Assembly: GCA_011800155.1 (NCBI GenBank)
Contig: CM022370.1
Span: 2,356,001 to 2,420,000, forward strand
Source of the DNA: Flammulina velutipes
Taxonomy: Eukaryota; Basidiomycota; Agaricomycetes; Agaricales; Physalacriaceae
DNA: 64,000 nt
Direction of reading: 5' to 3'
The position numbers were made by a program, and so were the translations under genes. This document shows positions 11,701-22,740 of the stretch, in pieces (position 1 is the first letter of the stretch; each line of letters opens with the position of its first letter). The notes beneath the pieces are model-generated. The model did not search any database. It was not told the DNA's origin and saw only the letters and a list, made by a program, of their open reading frames with translations.

Positions 11701-12791
11701 GATCTTGTCCAAGTCGGTTGCGGATAGAAGCTCGTTGAGCGGAAAGTCTTTCATGAGCTGATTGTATTTGTGAACGAGGTCCGTCGCGTCTTTGAGACCA
11801 GTATCGGCTATAAAGCTGACGGTGGCTCGGAAACGTTTCGCGTTTCTCAGGCAGTCCATGACCATATTGACCTCTTCGCTCCGCAGTTGGTTCTCTATCC
11901 CTTCCAGCTCCCGCTCCAAACTGAGCCAGAAGTTAATTTCCTGGGACGCCGTTCCCGAAGTAACGTCTCGATTGAGTTTCGTAACGGCTTGAATGGCCTT
12001 GATCCAAGAGTTGACGTGGCTGTGGAGGGCGTTTAGGAAGTTACTGTCGTTCAACAGCTTTGGGGGTATGAAGGATATATTGGGACGTGAGTTGGCCTGC
12101 TGCGCCGCTTCGACCGCACGCTGGATGACTGGATGGATGATGAGGTGTGTCTCTGGGATTTCGACGTTTTGCTGTAGATGAAGAAGAGAGAGCTCCAGTT
12201 CTGCGAACTTTTTCTTGGTCATTGGAATACCCATCCTGGCGTCTCCTCCTTCTTTACCGCCGCCTCTTGAGCCGACAAAGGCGTCAAACCAGGGTTTGAC
12301 ACCATTGCTGACTACCGCGTGTAAGCTCTCGTAGGGGGTATCGTCGCCACCGAATAGGTTGAGAAAGTGGAGCTGGCTTGCGAGGGGAATGGTGGGATCT
12401 AGAGTTGGACTTCGTTTTATGAGTGCGAGAGTCATTACATGTGAAGGACGGTAGGCCAGATGGGGAGTGAGCTGGTAGCTGTACGTCGGTGGCGCCGTCT
12501 CATCTGAATAAAATTGAGGATTAATACGCGCCAGATGATTCGCGACTCACCTTCAGCTTCGTCTTTGGCTTTGACTACGTATACGACTCCTCCGCCTTCT
12601 GAAGCAAATCGGACGACGCGGTCGTGGAATTCATCGTCGAAAAGCGACTCGAGCTCCGGTAGTGATGCGCCTAAAACTGGAGGCAGCAACGCCTGGAGGT
12701 ACGAGCGGAAGATGGCAGAATCGAAGGACGAAGATGGTTCGGCTGGTGGTTCAGTTGAGTGTCCATTTGTAGGAGTTAAAGGCTGGTCCAT
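8790..12791 (-). CDS. Cytoplasmic dynein heavy chain, tail-only gene
   Basis: The protein of roughly 1,150-1,200 residues covers the dynein heavy-chain N-terminal tail (DHC_N1 and the start of DHC_N2). It begins [20 protein letters not shown]; the first intron follows KAKDEAEG. Recognisable segments include [20 protein letters not shown], the long helical repeats in 10217-10822, [40 protein letters not shown], and [20 protein letters not shown]. The frame then stops at 8790 after [17 protein letters not shown], just before the linker and the AAA+ ring. Only 289 bases separate this stop from the next gene, so no motor is encoded here. The tail binds intermediate and light-intermediate chains and dimerises. 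The motor must come from another locus, or the gene is broken. Confidence 0.88.
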
Positions 12792-13089
12792 CACTCGGAG
12801 TGCAGACCGAAGGAAAATGTAGACCTGCTAGCGCTGTGGGAACGTGTCGTTGGCCAGATGGCGATGAGGAGGTAAACCAGTGGTAAGTCGTGAACTAGGA
12901 CTGCAAAAGCATATTTGGCATTGGGAATAATATCGTATGCGCCACAGAAAGCTCACATACAAAGAACGCGCAGAGGCGCGATACGCTTGAGGTTACCGCG
13001 AAGGCTGGTTGCTGTCCGCGTCGTCGAGTAAACCAAGATTGGAACGTGTTGTCCAACAGCTTGCCTATCTTACTTTGCACAGCCACCAT
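12791..13089 (-). CDS. Hypothetical 58-residue spliced ORF with one hydrophobic segment
   Basis: Two introns with good consensus ends (13073-13012 starting GTAAGA, and 12960-12901 starting GTATGT) join three small exons into 59 codons. The product begins MVAVQTTSLRGNLKRIAPLR and contains a single hydrophobic stretch, LVYLLIAIW, near residue 32. Its TGA (12793-12791) overlaps the ATG of the dynein tail gene (12791-12789) as TGATG. I recognise no family. It could be a small membrane protein, a spliced upstream ORF of the dynein transcript, or chance. The clean splice sites are the main argument for it. Confidence 0.35.
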
Positions 13090-13395
13090 TCAACGCTTTG
13101 TCTCGTAACATTCAATCCTTCAGTCTGAGAGATATCCTTCTTGCTGTAACGTTTGACAGCAACATACGTCGAAGCTGCATACAAATATACCCTTCATAGC
13201 TTTTTCTCAAGCTGGTGGCTGAGCGGGTCCTGGCGGCTAACTCCGAGTCGACATACGACAACAAGCTCAACTGTCTCTCTCAACGCCCTGCGCCCAGTTT
13301 TGTATACTCTACAGCTATCAAGCTACCGCCCTTCGCCCTACCCCTTCGCCCAGTGTTGTATAAATTCCTAGCCCACACTATCGCCATACTTGGAC
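13090..13395. promoter_or_regulatory. Divergent promoter region with TATA box
   Basis: This gap separates the small minus-strand ORF (or dynein transcript) from the PP2C gene. TATAAA lies at 13359-13364, about 32-37 bases before the PP2C ATG, preceded by a pyrimidine-rich stretch. That spacing puts transcription start very close to the start codon. Nothing else stands out. Confidence 0.5.
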
Positions 13396-14775
13396 ATGGC
13401 TACCTTCCGTACGACAACTCTCGGCTGCACATACCTCGAAGCATCTTCCAAAAACTATACCTTCATTGCTGAGCCTCAGCTTTCTGAGAAGCTAGTCAAA
13501 CTTTCTGCACCTCGTTCCATCAGTGGGATCGACGCCGTGTCTTTTCAACCCGCCACTAATCCCAACGAGGCTAGCCAAGATCGGTACGTCGTTCAGGAGT
13601 GGACCATTGGCAATAGGACATGGAAGTTTTCTGCGATCTTTGACGGTAGACTATCACTATCTCTTCTCCTTGTTTTTGGAGCTGATTCTTTCGCGTCCAG
13701 GGCATGCAGGTCACGAAATTGCCGATTACGCTGTCGAAGCTATCGCGCCTTCCATAAAGCATGCTTTAGTCAAGGAAACGCTCGATAAAGTTGTGTACGA
13801 CGCAGAATTGGTGTCCAAAATGCTTGTGGATGCCATCGCGTCAGTTGACGATGCTTTGGCCGATGCATTATACGCTCTGTTCCCCAATCAAGACGTCTTG
13901 GAAAAGCTATCTGACAAGGAAATCCGGGAGATAATCAACGACTCTGACCGCGGTGGTGTCAATCATCGGACTGTCATTCGCTGTATGAGAGGCTCGACTA
14001 TCTTGATCTCTTTACTGGACACTGAAAAGCGCGGATTATGGGTTGCCAGCCTCGGAGACTGTCATGCAGGTATGGCTCACCTCGTGTACAGTCATGTTAC
14101 CATCTGAATATTGTGAATTTCAAGTCTTGGGAACGAAGAAAACCGACGGACGATGGGACGTTGCGGTTGTCAGCTCCAACCATAATGGAGCCGATTCAAT
14201 TGAAACGGAAAGGATCAGGAACGAACATCCTCATGAAGAGGAATGTATCAAGTCAAACCGTGTTCTAGGTGCTATTGCAGTGACGCGTGGTTTGTTTGCA
14301 TATTCATCCCAATGCGCGTCATTTACTCAACCATATCTTAGCGCTTGGTGATCACACCTTTAAGCTACCCAGGGCGTACACAGATCGTGTCTTTCTCAAT
14401 GCTGTACCAGGATATCGCGTTCACAGCTCCGTCGAAGCGGCTTCAGCGCGGAATTTTACTCCGCCTTACCTTTCCAACATCGCTGATGTTTCTTACATTT
14501 CATTACAGCCATCAGAAGAGCATTTATTGATCATGGCCTCGGATGGATTGTCAGATTTATTCTGTGAGGATGTTGCCGAGCTCGATATGCTTACAACGGG
14601 CCGAGAGTGGGTGAAGGCTTTAAGTGATAGCGCAGAAGGCGGGAACGCAGCGCTTCGACTTTTGCGATATGCTCTTGGGGGAGGTGACGAGGACAAGGTG
14701 TGCCAATGGCTCAATGTGGAGTCCGAGAGCCGATGGATGGATGACACTACAATTCTCGTTCAATCATTGCGGTGA
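13396..14775 (+). CDS. PP2C-family protein phosphatase
   Basis: A metal-dependent Ser/Thr phosphatase of about 400 residues in four exons. The family motifs appear in order: QDRYVV near the N-terminus, DGHAGHEIADYAV (the DGHGG-type metal site, formed across the first intron), GLWVASLGDCHA (the GDSRA-type motif), TRALGDHTFKLP, MASDGLSDLF and finally DDTTILV near the C-terminus. The Asp residues for metal binding are present. The second motif reads DGHAGHE rather than DGHGG. The spacing between motifs resembles the pyruvate dehydrogenase phosphatase/Ptc-like group, but no clear mitochondrial presequence is visible. The start ATG at 13396 sits just downstream of a TATA box. Confidence 0.85.
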
Positions 14776-15463
14776 ATCGAATGGAGGCAACCTTGTACTT
14801 ACATTTTTGCTGTTGTTAGGGTACTGCACGGTAACAAGACCATGGGGCGGTGATTTGGGTCCGCCTTTCCCGACAGAGAACAAAGGCATATGTATGAGGC
14901 AAGTGGACGAACGCCCCTGGCATCGGGCAAACGCGATACCTTCTTGATCATACAATGATCGACTCGGAATCTTCCCCAAATCGAACCTGCATTAACAGAG
15001 TCCCCGATTTGGTTGGGAAGCAGGGTCTAGTAGGGTGCGCCCTGGTACGTCGACTGTGAGCTTCAGAACTTTAAATGCGTGGGTGAGAGTATTTACTCTA
15101 TTCTATTCATTGCATTCGGAGGGATTTACCGACGGGTACAGTTACTTGCGCACAGCGGTTTGACGACCGACAAGTAGTACAAGAACAACTGCCCAAGATG
15201 AATGTGTGTTTGTTAGTTGCTTAGTGCGAGTACAAGGACATCCAATAGCAGCTACATGTCCTTCAAGGGCCAGACACATGAGTCGTAGTGAGTCCGCCAT
15301 CCTAGTTCCCGTTTTGTCGAAGCGTTTGTGAACACGTCCCAAATGGGATCACCTCGATCACAATCATTGTTCTCGATATGTCGTCGCAAGGCTATATAGA
15401 CACTGCTAAAGTTCCCTAATTACTTACCACCAGCAGCGCCCCTTCTTCCTTGTTCTCTCTAAA
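14776..15463. other. Intergenic, 688 bases, PP2C 3' flank and Clp1-like promoter
   Basis: No gene is recognisable here. TATATA at 15393-15398 lies about 70 bases before the Clp1-like ATG and is the likely core promoter. The remainder is unremarkable in composition. I looked for a homeodomain-type operator of the form GATG-N9-ACA on both strands and did not find one. Confidence 0.4.
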
Positions 15464-16360
15464 ATGTTCCAAGTCGCTTCCCATCCTTCTTCGTTCAACC
15501 AGGGACCTAGCCGCTCACACCACTACGCACCGCCTCCATCCAATACAAACCTACAGCTCCCGCGCCAGCTAGATAGACCACCTTTTGCTGATATTTCTCG
15601 CGACAACATCCTTGCCGTGGCCCCAGAACTCGCCAATGTACCGGCCGAGTATATCAGACGCGGTCTTACACCAAAATCCCAAGAGTACGTGTTTACCATC
15701 GCGGTGCTCGCAATTCGCTCATGCTTCACCTTCAGGATGCTTGCTGGAATACAAGCATTAGCGCCTTCGCACCTCCCAAAATACCTTTCGAAAAACCGCC
15801 TGCCGGAATCATTGAGCATTCCGATCATTCATCCCTCCGCGTCCTTACCTACGCACATCCTGGCCGTGACCTCTGCCCGCTCCAGCTCAGACCAGGCATT
15901 GATATTCGCAGTCCACGGAGTAGTCGTCGCCTCGCACTGCGCGCAGATGCGCCTCCCCCAGTCCTATCAGCCCTCCCACAGCACGGCACGCCTTCCGGTC
16001 CTTCATATTTCGCCCCCTTCAGCTCCCGCATTCGCTATTCTCTATGACTACATGTACACCCACCGTATCGATAATGTCCTCAAGGCACTTCTCCCCCTTC
16101 CAGCCTCCTTCGTACACCACATCAGCCATAACGCCGTTGTCCACACTTGCCAATCCCGGTCCTCCGTCTACCAACTCGCACTGCACGTTTACAACCATGA
16201 AAACGGGGATGTACAGGCGATGATGAAGCATGTCTCCCATTGCAAGGATCTCTGGCAGGATATGGTCGCTCTCGGCGTCTTCTTGCCAGAGCTGTGGGAC
16301 ACGCTGGACCTCTCTTGGAAGATTGTCCTCGGCGCCCTCAATTTAGTGACTGGCAAGTAG
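15464..16360 (+). CDS. Clp1 (clampless)-like regulator of sexual development
   Basis: The protein resembles the basidiomycete Clp1 family, needed for clamp-cell formation and dikaryotic growth downstream of the A/b mating-type homeodomain factors. Visible family-like segments are FADISRDNILAVAPELANVP, YIRRGLTPKSQ, LPTHILAVTSARSSS, FAVHGVVVASHCAQM and YDYMYTHRIDNVLKALLP. One intron (15685-15735, 51 bases) sits after the codons for TPKSQ. It keeps the frame open even if retained. Removal gives SQEMLAGIQALAPSHLPKYL, which reads as the family does. The spliced product is about 281 residues. No catalytic domain is known for Clp1. I am fairly but not fully sure of the assignment, since it rests on remembered pattern. 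Confidence 0.6.
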   Translation: MFQVASHPSSFNQGPSRSHHYAPPPSNTNLQLPRQLDRPPFADISRDNILAVAPELANVPAEYIRRGLTPKSQEYVFTIAVLAIRSCFTFRMLAGIQALAPSHLPKYLSKNRLPESLSIPIIHPSASLPTHILAVTSARSSSDQALIFAVHGVVVASHCAQMRLPQSYQPSHSTARLPVLHISPPSAPAFAILYDYMYTHRIDNVLKALLPLPASFVHHISHNAVVHTCQSRSSVYQLALHVYNHENGDVQAMMKHVSHCKDLWQDMVALGVFLPELWDTLDLSWKIVLGALNLVTGK

Positions 16361-16630
16361 AACAAAACACTTTAATCAGCTTCGAATCTGCATTCTTCCT
16401 GGGCCACTAGTCCTCACTGTATCCATTACTACGTTTCTCCTTCGCTTTTCACTACATCACTTATACCCCGACTGGTATCATACTTTTTACCTATTTCCTG
16501 TGCACACTGCGCACCTTGTAGCCTTAGCCTCAATTAACAAACAGTTTCTGCTTCCCCATTGGTTACACATTGAACTCTTATATTATTCATTCGAGACAAA
16601 CAGACTTTAAATACAACCCCAGTGAAATTA

Positions 16631-19006
16631 CTAGTAAGATCGACCAAACATCGTCCAGCGTTTCGCGTCCTTTCCACATGCCGGACACTTGGTCTTGCCA
16701 GGCTCAATCGGCGTCCAACGGGACTGGTCAAAGGGAATGGCGAGAGATTTGGCTCCTGCGGAGGGAGCACGCTCGTCCTGTGGTTCGTTCCTAGAAGTAA
16801 ATATTCAGCAAAAAGCACACGACATGTCCTCTCGAAAACGTACGAATTAGCGTTTGCACTACGCTCCTTGATGTCATCTTCGCATGCTTCCACCTCGCAC
16901 CATGGGATAACAGCAACACATTTGTTGTCCAGAGCAGGGACAATATCCTCCCATTTCGTGACCTCACGAAGACTGCTCATGAAGCTATCCTGCGCCTTTT
17001 TGAACATATCCTCCTGGATCGTCTCAAGAAGCTCGGAGACAGTGACAGAGATGTTGGCCAAAGGAATGGGGTTCTTTGCACCATTGTCCCGACGCACAGT
17101 CAGCGTCTGTTGCTTGGCAAGGTCGTTGGGACCAATCTCCAAACGAAGGGGAACACCCTTCTGTTCCCAGTCGTTGAACTTATACCCTGGGGTGTAGCCT
17201 TCCCGAAGATCGGCCCTCGCTCGAATGCCACTCTTCTTCAACGTCTTTGCGAGTGCGTCACACTCAGCGTTGATGGCAGTGCGCGTCTCGTCCGAGGTCT
17301 TTGCAGTGATACCACACGGGACGACGACAGCCTGGATACTCGCAACTCGAGGGGGGAGAACAAGACCTTGGTTGTCACCGTGAACCATGACCATGACGCC
17401 AATGGAGCGAGTCGACAGACCCCATGAATTTTGCCACGCGTAGATCTTCTTCTGACCAGTAGAATCGCTGGGATCTTCGACCGCGATGTTGAACATTTCG
17501 GGGCGCGAGAAGTTTTGGCCAAGACAGTGAGAAGTAGCGCCTTGTATGCCGCGTCCCGTGGTGGGAATGAAGCCCTCAACGGTCGTAGTGTACAGTCCAC
17601 CAGCAAACTTTTCCTTCTCTGATTTGACACCAGGGATGACGGGAACCGCAAGAAGCTCTTCGTAGACTCTGCGATACAGGTCCAGGATTTGTCGCACTTC
17701 CACGTCGGCCTCTGCTTTTGTCAAGAAGGCGGTATGGCCCTCTTGCCACAAGAACTCGCGGGTACGGAGGAACGGTTGCGGGTTCTTGAACTCCCAGCGA
17801 ACGACGCTGTTCCATTGGTTGAGTTTGAGCGGAAGATCACGATGGCTCTTGATCCACTTGGAGTAATACGGGTACATGGACGTCTCGGAAGTTGGGCGGA
17901 TGGCGATGTGCTCTTCGAGTTCAGAGTTTCCTCTATGGAGATATTGAGTGCGAGCACGAGACAACAGATGGTTACACTTACGCCCTTGTCACCCAAGCAA
18001 CTTCCGGAGAAAAGCCTTCAATATGGTCTTTTTCTCGTTCGAGGACCTTTCCGGAGATGAACATGGGGAAGTAGGAATTCTGAACGCCAAGCTCCTTGAT
18101 TTCGGCGTCGAACCAGCCTGTTTTGATGTTAATGGCGCGTAAATGCATGTTGGGTTGTTGAATGGCCTACGCTGAATTGTTTCCCAGATACTGTACGACC
18201 ACGGCTTCAGGATGTAACATCCACTGACGCTGTAGTAGTCCAGCATGTCGGACTTGATAAGAACCTAGCCAGCTCATCAGACGCCGCGAAGATTTCAGTA
18301 CGGTATGAAAACTCACATTGGTATACCAGTTGGGAAAATCCACCTCTTTCTTGTATCCGATAGCGATTTTTAATGCTCCTTCAATTTTACCATCCTCCTT
18401 CTCCTTTGCAGCTGGTTTCGATGCAGCTGGGGCAGCACCATCCGCGAGATCTATCTCTTGCAATTTAGTGTCGTCCGTTTCTAGGCTCTTGAGGTACGCG
18501 AAAACTTCTTTTCCGGTCAAGAATGCGGTAGAGCTGGATGAGAGGGCGTGTAGGGCGAAGAATGAGGATGAAGATGCGATCGATGGGTCAACGACCGTGA
18601 CAACCTTGGAGAAATTTGAGGCGTTCAAAGCCAATGGGGAGACTGTAGTGCTGTTAGAGCAATTCAAAGGATGGATGGGTTAGAACATACGCGAATCCTT
18701 GTCGAGAGAAAAGAACTCTTTGAGCAAGTCCTCGTTTGCCAATCGCAATTCCTTGAGATTCAACTTCTTGCCAATGGCGGCAGAGCTTGGATTGCTAGAT
18801 TCCGGGGCGATGACAACGACGGGGACGGCTGTGGCTGTTTTTGCGGTCTTTGGCTTGTAGACGAGGGTTTTTACAAGTTGAAATGGTTCCGGTGCGGGCG
18901 TCGTTGCCAGAGCTGCGCGCCATGACGCTGGAGAGTCCGTCGCTACGTGCGCGACTGTCGAAGGCTTGAGCGACAGCGCCGACAAGGCCTGAGTAACGGA
19001 TTCCAT
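16631..19006 (-). CDS. Prolyl-tRNA synthetase, cytosolic, with N-terminal editing-like domain
   Basis: This class II synthetase charges tRNA-Pro. The N-terminal part ([20 protein letters not shown] to about residue 165) looks like the YbaK/INS-type editing domain that fungal ProRS carries as a fusion. It is followed by a Lys/Ala-rich linker and the catalytic core: [76 protein letters not shown]. The anticodon-binding domain and the zinc-binding ProRS C-terminal domain follow, ending [19 protein letters not shown]. The terminal GRSY is a hallmark of the eukaryotic/archaeal type. Introns separate DKDS from SPLALN, WYTN from VLIK, and WETIQ from RWFDAEI. Confidence 0.93.
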
Positions 19007-19374
19007 GGTGAAAGTGCGCAGAAGAGATGGACGTTTAAAGCAGGTTCGAGTCACTCTGACCGTTATCAGATGTGCCAGGCATCTGTTGCGAGTTAATTGC
19101 CATCCAAGCATGCGCAACTCTTTTCTTCAACGACTCTCAGGCTGGCCGTGGTCGTGGTCCAGTTACAACCTCGTTGATGACCCTCAGAATTCAAGTAAAA
19201 CGTGCTCAACATTAATCTCTCAGAACGTCAATTATCACAGGTGTAAAAAAAAGCAAGGTGTATAAACCAATGGATGATATAGATATGCGAGCCTAGCAAA
19301 GTAAAAGGTGAAAGAAAAATCGTATCAACGAGGGTATAGTGCTGTCAGTATATAAAATTCACAGTTAAAGCTAT
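19007..19374. other. Intergenic, ProRS promoter and Msb1/Mug8 3' flank
   Basis: Both flanking genes lie on the minus strand, so this holds the ProRS promoter and the downstream end of the Msb1/Mug8 gene. No TATA box is obvious. I see no additional gene. Confidence 0.35.
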
Positions 19375-22300
19375 TTACTCCTCCTCTTCCTCTTCAAGGA
19401 CGTTGTGTAAAGGAGCGCCGTGTACATAGCGTGCAGGACTCGCCCTGCCCTCTTCGATTGCGACAATAGTTGGTGGTATGACTTCAGGTGGGGCCAGCGC
19501 AGGACTCGGTGACTTGGCCGGTGAAGAAGATGCAGCAGCAGCAGCGAGGATGGGGATCTTGGAAGGCGCAACAGGACTGGTAGTACCCTTCTCCTTCTCC
19601 CGGTACATTTCGATTAGAGAAGCAGTCTTGCTCTTTGTCTCGCCGGTCGGTGGTGTTGTTATTGGCGTCACGATAGCGGGCACCGTAGGTAAGGCTCGGA
19701 CTGTAACGTCCCGAATCACCACCTCGTCGTCCTCGCTATCCGAATCAGCGTGGAATCGCTCCCGTGGGTCATCGTTATCATCATGTTGTGAAGTGAGGGA
19801 GGGAGGGGGGCGGCGTTCAGGATGCAAGTCAAAGTAGCCCAACTTCTTGGGTCTTTGAGATTCGCGGTCCTCTTCGTCGTCCGTCCCCAGGTCAATCTCG
19901 TCCCGACGATAAGACTTCTCAGTGTGCGAGGAGTGACTAGATTGTGGCCGCCGGGGAACTGTTTCAATCTCGACCGATTCGTCCTCTTCTCCATATCCGT
20001 CGTCCTGGATAGATTGGAAGACGGTTCGAGGAGGAGGCGCTATCTCAGCCACCTCGGGACTTGCGCTCATGTCCCTCGGAACACCTTTCATCGCCTCCTC
20101 GACATCCATACTCACAAGGTCTGGATCCCCTCCATACCCTCTCGCGCCGGCGCCACGCTTTCCGTTTACCACAAACTGCTGGTTGGCCATCCTCCGCTCC
20201 TGGCTTCCGACGAGAATGTCTACCCACGAATCGTCATCCTGCTGCTGGCTTATACCACCAACAACGGGATATTCCTCGTAGGCGTCACTGTCCAACGAGG
20301 CGAGGCGAGTCTCAAAGTCCACGGTCGTAGCTTCACTGGGAATACCTGATATTATGCTTTTTCGGGGAGTTGATAGTGGTGTGTTGATTCGAAACCGACG
20401 CCTGCTGTCGGTGGAAGATGAAGATTTCGAAGGAGTTATGGGTGTCGATTGAGGTTTGGAAGATGAAGCGGGACTAATAGTCTTGCTCAGAGGAAAGCTT
20501 GGGGCGGGTGAGGTTACAATTTCGGGAGTCCCACCAAGCCGAATCACCTTCGTCTTGCGGCCTCCGTCTCCTCGGAGTAGACCTTCAAATTCAACTTCTG
20601 CTGCGGCATTTCTGGATATTCGTGAGCCAACACTAGCAGCGCTGGAGGCTACCGCTAGGTTCTTCTTACTGCTCTTCTTGTTCATGCTCTTTGTAGACGG
20701 GCTCCCTGGGGAAGAGGATGAAAAGAGGGAGGGAAGTCGTTTGCGACCATTGGACGGTCCCGAGATGAGTTGTTGACGATATTCCAAGGGAACGAACTCT
20801 TCAAAGAGAAGAAGAGTCGACGGGCTAAATTCAATCTGGATACGCTTAATTGAGGTATCATACGGCAATGGATGAAGCATACCATCGCCCAATTGCATTC
20901 CCGTTCCTCTTCCGGTTCTGTATTTGGCCAGCTGCACAGGACATCGCAGAAGACGTCGAGAAAGGCTTCTTCGACCACCTCTTCCTGCCCGACGACAGGA
21001 GTAGTGTCCCATTGGAATACTGGCAATTTAGCGGATTTCTTGAGTTTCTTTCCATGTATAATTTCTGAAGCAGTAGAATTCGGGGAGGTTGGACTTGGCG
21101 TGAATTGCATGAGTGGCGCGATGTCGGTACGGGTGAAACCACTTGAAGAGAAGTCGTTCCACGAGAGTGTTTGCCGCTTAACATTGCGTTGCTAGAGCGA
21201 TGTCAATGGAGGAATATTCACACAAGGAACAAAAAACGTACACTTCGCGCTGATTCGGTGAGATCAAATTGCAGCTTCTTATCGTCGCCCCCTAGACCCC
21301 CAAAACCCAATTCCTCGAACTCTCCCCATTTGAAATCAGTCAGACTGCGAAAGCGCTGGTCGGCGGCTCCTGGTGTCATGGTTGAGCCCACGGCTTCGGG
21401 CTCGAAGGAGGGAGGCATATCCATCCGTTTACGATACGTGTCCGAGTAGCGGACGGGAGATCGCAAGAGCTCGGATTCCCACGTCGAAGCGCTGCGAATA
21501 AGATCGCGGGAGTACATGCGAACGTTGCGGCGCACGCTGACGAGACGCACTGTGCGAGCGCCTTTACGGGGCTCTGGACGCGATGACTGCGATGCGAGCA
21601 TGACTGGATAGCCCTTGATCCATTCCTTGAGGCGAGTGGGGACGCCGAGTTTGGCCGTATCCTGGAAACGAATAAAGGAGAGTATGATGTGTTCCATGGC
21701 GTTAGTGGCACGAAGGTAATAGACATAGGTGTGGTGGAATGGGGCACCCTGCACGCCCAGTCCAAAGAAGAGACCACCAAAGAGAGGAGACAACGTTGGG
21801 GGAGTGTGGCCAGATGAAGTGGAGTTGGCAGTTAGACGCGCGAGGACCGATAGGACAGTGAGAACGGTATGGCGGACTGGAGGGAGCAGGGAGGGCAGAA
21901 AGGTGCTAAAGTGTTGGGGAGGGAAATTGGCAGCGACCTCGCTATCACGGAAAGCGGTATAGTGTTCCCAGGGTACCAGACCGCGCTCCTCCCTGCCGTC
22001 AACGACGCGAATGATTCGAGCGAGTGCCCAGCGCATGAACATGGCCAGATTGTGGGGACTGGCGAACTTTGCCTCCTCGCGCCAGCTGTGGTCTGCAGCG
22101 GGGGTCCTGGATATCTGTGCGTCGAGAAAGGTGCGAATAAGACGCTTGACGCCACTTGACGAGGTATCGAGGGCTGAGGAAGAGAAGATGAAGGGGGCCG
22201 TTATGCCGCCGCGTGCGCCCAGCTCTGCAGAGACGGTGTCGACGAGTACCGAGACCTGCTCGGGATGCAGCACTATGTGGCGCTCGTAGGACATGTAACC

Positions 22301-22594
22301 GTAGGCTGCGTCCCCCACGTCGACTGGACGATCGGTGGTGAATGGGAGAAAGCCATCGCTGTACTGGGCCGGCTCGAGGTGGCTGACGACCCTCCCAAAG
22401 TCGTCTGTCGAACCGTAGTTTGCAGCATTATTGGACTTTGTCCTTGAAAAGATGCTGTGCATCGCAAACTGAGACGAGGGAGCCTTTTTTCGCAGGTTGG
22501 CCTGGTAGATCAAGGGAAGGGCATGCCGGCCTTTGCCGATGGCGACAGGCACCTGGGTCTCCTTTGGGCCTGCCGACTCCGAGCTCCCCTTCAT
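19375..22594 (-). CDS. Msb1/Mug8-domain protein (polarity / meiosis family)
   Basis: The protein of about 950-1,000 residues belongs to the fungal Msb1/Mug8 (DUF1708) family, linked to Rho/Cdc42 polarity and, in fission yeast, to meiosis. The domain occupies the first 600 residues: MHSIFSRTKSNNAANYGSTD, GYMSYERHIVLHPEQVSVLV, a RhoGAP-like helical region, FPVFQWDTTPVV-type segments near 21040, ECNWA, and LLLFEEFVPLEYRQQL. The rest is Ser/Pro-rich and disordered, ending with SPARYVHGAPLHNVLEEEEE. An intron at 20882-20836 (47 bases) restores CNWAM-IEFSPS, which fits the family better than reading through. An in-frame ATG at 22462 (MHSIFSR) is an alternative and perhaps more likely start. Confidence 0.8.
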
Positions 22595-22740
22595 TTAGCA
22601 CTTCATGAAAGTCTAGTTCCCACAGATCGACACCACGTAGATCCACGTATCATAATGCGCCACACTTGCGCCACATTTCATTGTCTAATCGTGTCACACG
22701 TCACACAAAACGTGACTACGCGTCTTGACCACCCGCCATC
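22595..22740. promoter_or_regulatory. Bidirectional promoter, Msb1/Mug8 / rap1
   Basis: The two genes diverge with fewer than 150 bases between their furthest start codons. The stretch contains GTGTCACACGTCACAC, with repeated TCACAC/CACGT elements. I infer a shared promoter; no TATA box is visible. Confidence 0.4.

Noticed and set aside
14776..15463. Search for a mating-type homeodomain operator (GATG-N9-ACA) upstream of the Clp1-like gene
   Set aside because: No match on either strand by eye, so no claim of direct homeodomain control is made.
19040..19060. GGTTCGAGTCA, a tRNA B-box look-alike
   Set aside because: No A box, acceptor stem or anticodon arm can be formed around it; it lies just upstream of the ProRS start codon.
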